Assembly (NCBI GenBank): GCA_030150565.1
Contig: JASLFR010000044.1
Location: forward strand, 1-8,140
Length of the DNA stretch: 8,140 bases
Source: Cardiobacteriales bacterium
GTDB taxonomy: Bacteria > Pseudomonadota > Gammaproteobacteria > Cardiobacteriales > Wohlfahrtiimonadaceae
Direction: 5' to 3'
Below, one piece after another: positions 6,007 through 8,140 of the stretch (position 1 is its first letter; every line of letters begins with the position of its first letter). The translations under genes were made by a program, and so were the position numbers. The notes under the pieces are model-generated. The model was given only the letters and a program-made list of their open reading frames with translations, searched no databases and was not told where the DNA came from.

Positions 6007-7134
6007 TTAAGCCATCTGGCTAATGGTATCTCTAAAGCGGCGATGGGCAATGTAGAAGAAGAGGCACCCGAGCCCAAAGAGAATTAAGAAAGGGCGCCAG
6101 ACGATGGAGAAGTCAGCCCCTCTGAAGAGAATCCCCTGCCCAATCTCAATAAAGTGGGTCGTGGGTGCAATGAGCATAATATTTTGTAACAATTCAGGCA
6201 TACTCTCGCGAGGGGTCATTCCTCCTGAAAGCATCTGCATCGGTACAAGCACAAGGAGCATCAACATACCAAATTGGGGCATATTGCGAGCAAGTGTTGC
6301 AAGGAAGATCCCCATTGAGGTCATCGCAAAGAGATTGAGGAGGGCGCCAAGAAGAAAGAGGGTAAGAGAACCCGCAATCGGCACATTGAGCCACCCTTCA
6401 ACAACAAAGATTAAAGAGAGCGTTGCGCTCACTAAAACCACCAACCCCATTGACCAGATCTTTGAGAGCATAATCTCAAAGGGGGTGACGGGCATCACTA
6501 AAAGATGCTCAATCGTTCCCCGCTCTCGCTCCCGTATAAGGGCAGCTCCCGTTAAGATGATTGAGAGGAGGGTGATGAGATTTACTACCTCAATGAGTGA
6601 GCCGAACCAAGCTTGCGTTAAATTGGGGTTGAATCGCATCCGCTCTACAGTCATCACGGGGAGTTCTGTAACAGAGCGGTAGCGCTGAATAAATTCATTC
6701 ACCTCACCATAGATAATATTTTGAATCACCCCGCTTCCTGTAAAGGCTTGAGAAATACGGGTTGCATCAACATTGAGCTGGATTTCAGGGGCACGATTAG
6801 CTAGAAGATCACGCTGAAAGTTAGCGGGAATATTGAGCACAAAGGTCTGCTTTCCGCTATCCATATTGGCATCCATCTCACTGATACTGATAAAGCTCGC
6901 CTCTTTAAATTCAGGAGGGTAGAAGGCGCTGGCGATTCTCTGAGAGAGGGGGGAGTTATCCTCATCCACAACGGCGATCGTAGCATTTTGTAACCCATCC
7001 GGTGCCGCTGTCGCTGAAGTATAGACAGAGACAGTAAAGGTGAAGGCGATGAGAAGCAGGAGAATAGGATCTCGAATGAGGCTCCAGAGCTCTTTAACAC
7101 CAAGATGAAAAATATTACTCAATTTCTGCTTCAT
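6007..7134 (-). CDS. yhhJ: ABC-2 type export permease YhhJ
   Basis: This 375-residue inner-membrane permease closely resembles E. coli YhhJ (about 374 residues) along its length. One N-terminal TM helix (about 21-43) is followed by a large periplasmic domain (about 44-175) with the conserved NVDATRISQAFTGSG (121-135) and RMRFNPNL (165-172). Five further helices follow at about 179-200, 226-247, 255-281, 287-304 and 344-363. The cytosolic RERERGTIEHLLVMPVTPFE (201-220) is the coupling segment typical of ABC-2 permeases, and SGGMTPRESMP (303-313) is conserved too. It would pair with the permease half of RbbA to export an unknown substrate. The start follows the rbbA stop by 3 nt, and its ribosome-binding site AGGAGG (7148-7143) lies in the last rbbA codons, so the two are translationally coupled. 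Confidence 0.94.
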   Translation of the reverse strand: MKQKLSNIFHLGVKELWSLIRDPILLLLIAFTFTVSVYTSATAAPDGLQNATIAVVDEDNSPLSQRIASAFYPPEFKEASFISISEMDANMDSGKQTFVLNIPANFQRDLLANRAPEIQLNVDATRISQAFTGSGVIQNIIYGEVNEFIQRYRSVTELPVMTVERMRFNPNLTQAWFGSLIEVVNLITLLSIILTGAALIRERERGTIEHLLVMPVTPFEIMLSKIWSMGLVVLVSATLSLIFVVEGWLNVPIAGSLTLFLLGALLNLFAMTSMGIFLATLARNMPQFGMLMLLVLVPMQMLSGGMTPRESMPELLQNIMLIAPTTHFIEIGQGILFRGADFSIVWRPFLILFGLGCLFFYIAHRRFRDTISQMA

Positions 7135-7137
7135 CGA

Positions 7138-8140
7138 TTAAGCCTCCTGTTTCTTCAGCAGTAAAATAGTCGCACCAACAATGATAGGAGCGGTGATCGC
7201 AAGCAGAAGCATATAGGGGTAGAGGGAGCTAAAGCCGAGCGATTTTGAGAAGATGCCCCGACTAATAATCAACATATGGGTTGCAGGAAAGAGCTCCCCA
7301 ATGATGCGCCCCATCCCCTCTAATGAAGGAACTGGGTTGATCAATCCTGAAAATTGTACAGCAGGAATTAGGGTGACAATGATAGTGATAAACATCGCAC
7401 CAATTTGGCTCTTGGTGAAGGTAGATGCTAAGAGCCCAAATCCTGTAGAGACCGTACAGAAGAGGAAGACCGAGACAAAGAGCGCTAAGTAGCTCCCCTT
7501 TACGGGGACTTTAAAGAGAAAGATCGCCATTAGCAACATCAGTAAGAAGTTGAGCATCGCTAAGATGATGTAAGGAACCTGTTTCCCTAGAATAAACTCT
7601 GCTTTTGTAACAGGTGTTACGTAGAGATTTGTGATGGAGCCGAGCTCCTTTTCCCGCACAACAGAGAGCGCCGCTAACATTGAAGGGAGCAGAAGGAGGA
7701 GAATGGGGATCACCGCAGGAACCATAGCGACAATACTGCGGATTTCAGGGTTGTATCGGAAACGGGTTTCAACATTGAAGAGTGATGTAGGGGTAACACC
7801 GAGCCGCTCTACCGCTTGACGGGTGATCCACTCCTGATGCATTCCCTGAACGTAGCCACGAATGGTATCTGCTCGCATCGGCATCGCACCATCAACCCAA
7901 ACACCTATCTCAACTGAGTGCCCCCGCTGAATATCTCGTGCAAAATTGGGGGGAATTTCGATTGCAAGTGCAATATCGGTCGCACGCATTCGCCGATCAA
8001 TCTCCTCATGGCTATTTAAGGGGGGCTGCTCTGTAAAGTAGCGAGAGCCTGAGATATTGAGCGCATAATCTCGGCTAAGGTGGGTCTGATCGTTATCGAG
8101 AATCGCATATTTTAGATTCTCAACATCCATCGAGATACCG
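7138..8140 (-). CDS. rbbA: RbbA C-terminal part (ABC ATPase-permease fusion), 5' end outside window
   Basis: The frame stays open past the apparent ATG at 8130 to the window edge (preceding residues G-I-S), so this is the last third, about 334 residues, of a protein of roughly 900 residues in E. coli. Counting from the Met at 8130, a periplasmic ABC-2 domain holds LNISGSRYFTEQPPL (24-38), EEIDRRMRA (42-50), AIEIPPNFARDI (56-67) and GVWVDGAMP (76-84). TM helices follow at about 134-157, 185-206, 213-235, 243-264 and 302-325. SVVREKELGSITNLYVTPVT (156-175) is the coupling segment and the end is LLLKKQEA. These match E. coli RbbA closely. Full-length RbbA carries two N-terminal ATP-binding domains, not visible here. 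It was first described as a ribosome-associated ATPase, yet the permease half indicates a transporter with YhhJ. Confidence 0.93.
   Translation of the reverse strand, partial: GISMDVENLKYAILDNDQTHLSRDYALNISGSRYFTEQPPLNSHEEIDRRMRATDIALAIEIPPNFARDIQRGHSVEIGVWVDGAMPMRADTIRGYVQGMHQEWITRQAVERLGVTPTSLFNVETRFRYNPEIRSIVAMVPAVIPILLLLLPSMLAALSVVREKELGSITNLYVTPVTKAEFILGKQVPYIILAMLNFLLMLLMAIFLFKVPVKGSYLALFVSVFLFCTVSTGFGLLASTFTKSQIGAMFITIIVTLIPAVQFSGLINPVPSLEGMGRIIGELFPATHMLIISRGIFSKSLGFSSLYPYMLLLAITAPIIVGATILLLKKQEA

Noticed and set aside
6104..6682. 192-codon plus-strand open frame
   Set aside because: It lies wholly antisense to yhhJ, whose protein matches a known family along its length. The frame is a codon-bias shadow.
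1..8140. Mobile element, CRISPR array or phage island
   Set aside because: No transposase, integrase, terminal repeats or regularly spaced repeats are visible. Gene density, codon use and operon borders look like core chromosome.

Overview
The window looks like ordinary chromosomal DNA of a moderate-GC gammaproteobacterium. YhhJ and the C-terminal part of RbbA resemble the enterobacterial proteins along their whole length, and a DciA-type (DUF721) helicase loader sits next to RecX. A host-associated gammaproteobacterium such as a Cardiobacteriales relative is possible, but that is a guess. I see no mobile element, CRISPR array, tRNA or rRNA.

Left part (1-1123): a minus-strand gene, cut by the window edge, encodes a membrane-anchored FMN-binding glutamate-synthase-family protein (GltB-like FMN domain). 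It is divergent from dciA across an AT-rich region of about 146 bp. That region holds a good minus-strand promoter, weaker plus-strand promoter elements and a dyad between the two.

Middle (1124-5763, plus strand): dciA and recX overlap by 8 nt and form a DNA replication/recombination pair. After a gap with a long inverted repeat and a consensus -10 box comes a single 1153-residue iron-sulfur flavoprotein. It fuses a GltD-like half (two [4Fe-4S]-type Cys clusters, two Rossmann folds) to a PyrK-like half (ferredoxin-reductase fold plus a [2Fe-2S] Cys motif). These are the two modules that make up the Nfn/Sud two-subunit transhydrogenases, here in one chain. A strong bidirectional hairpin terminator at 5785-5826 separates it from the convergent operon on the right.

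Right part (5845-8140, minus strand): an export-ABC operon. It holds the 3' third of rbbA (cut by the window edge), then yhhJ, then a 47-codon single-TM protein with a very good ribosome-binding site. This small gene is easy to miss and may be an accessory subunit of the RbbA/YhhJ transporter.

The most notable items are the one-chain Nfn-like oxidoreductase, lying near a GltB-like FMN protein with no separate GltD between them, and the small membrane protein closing the rbbA-yhhJ operon.
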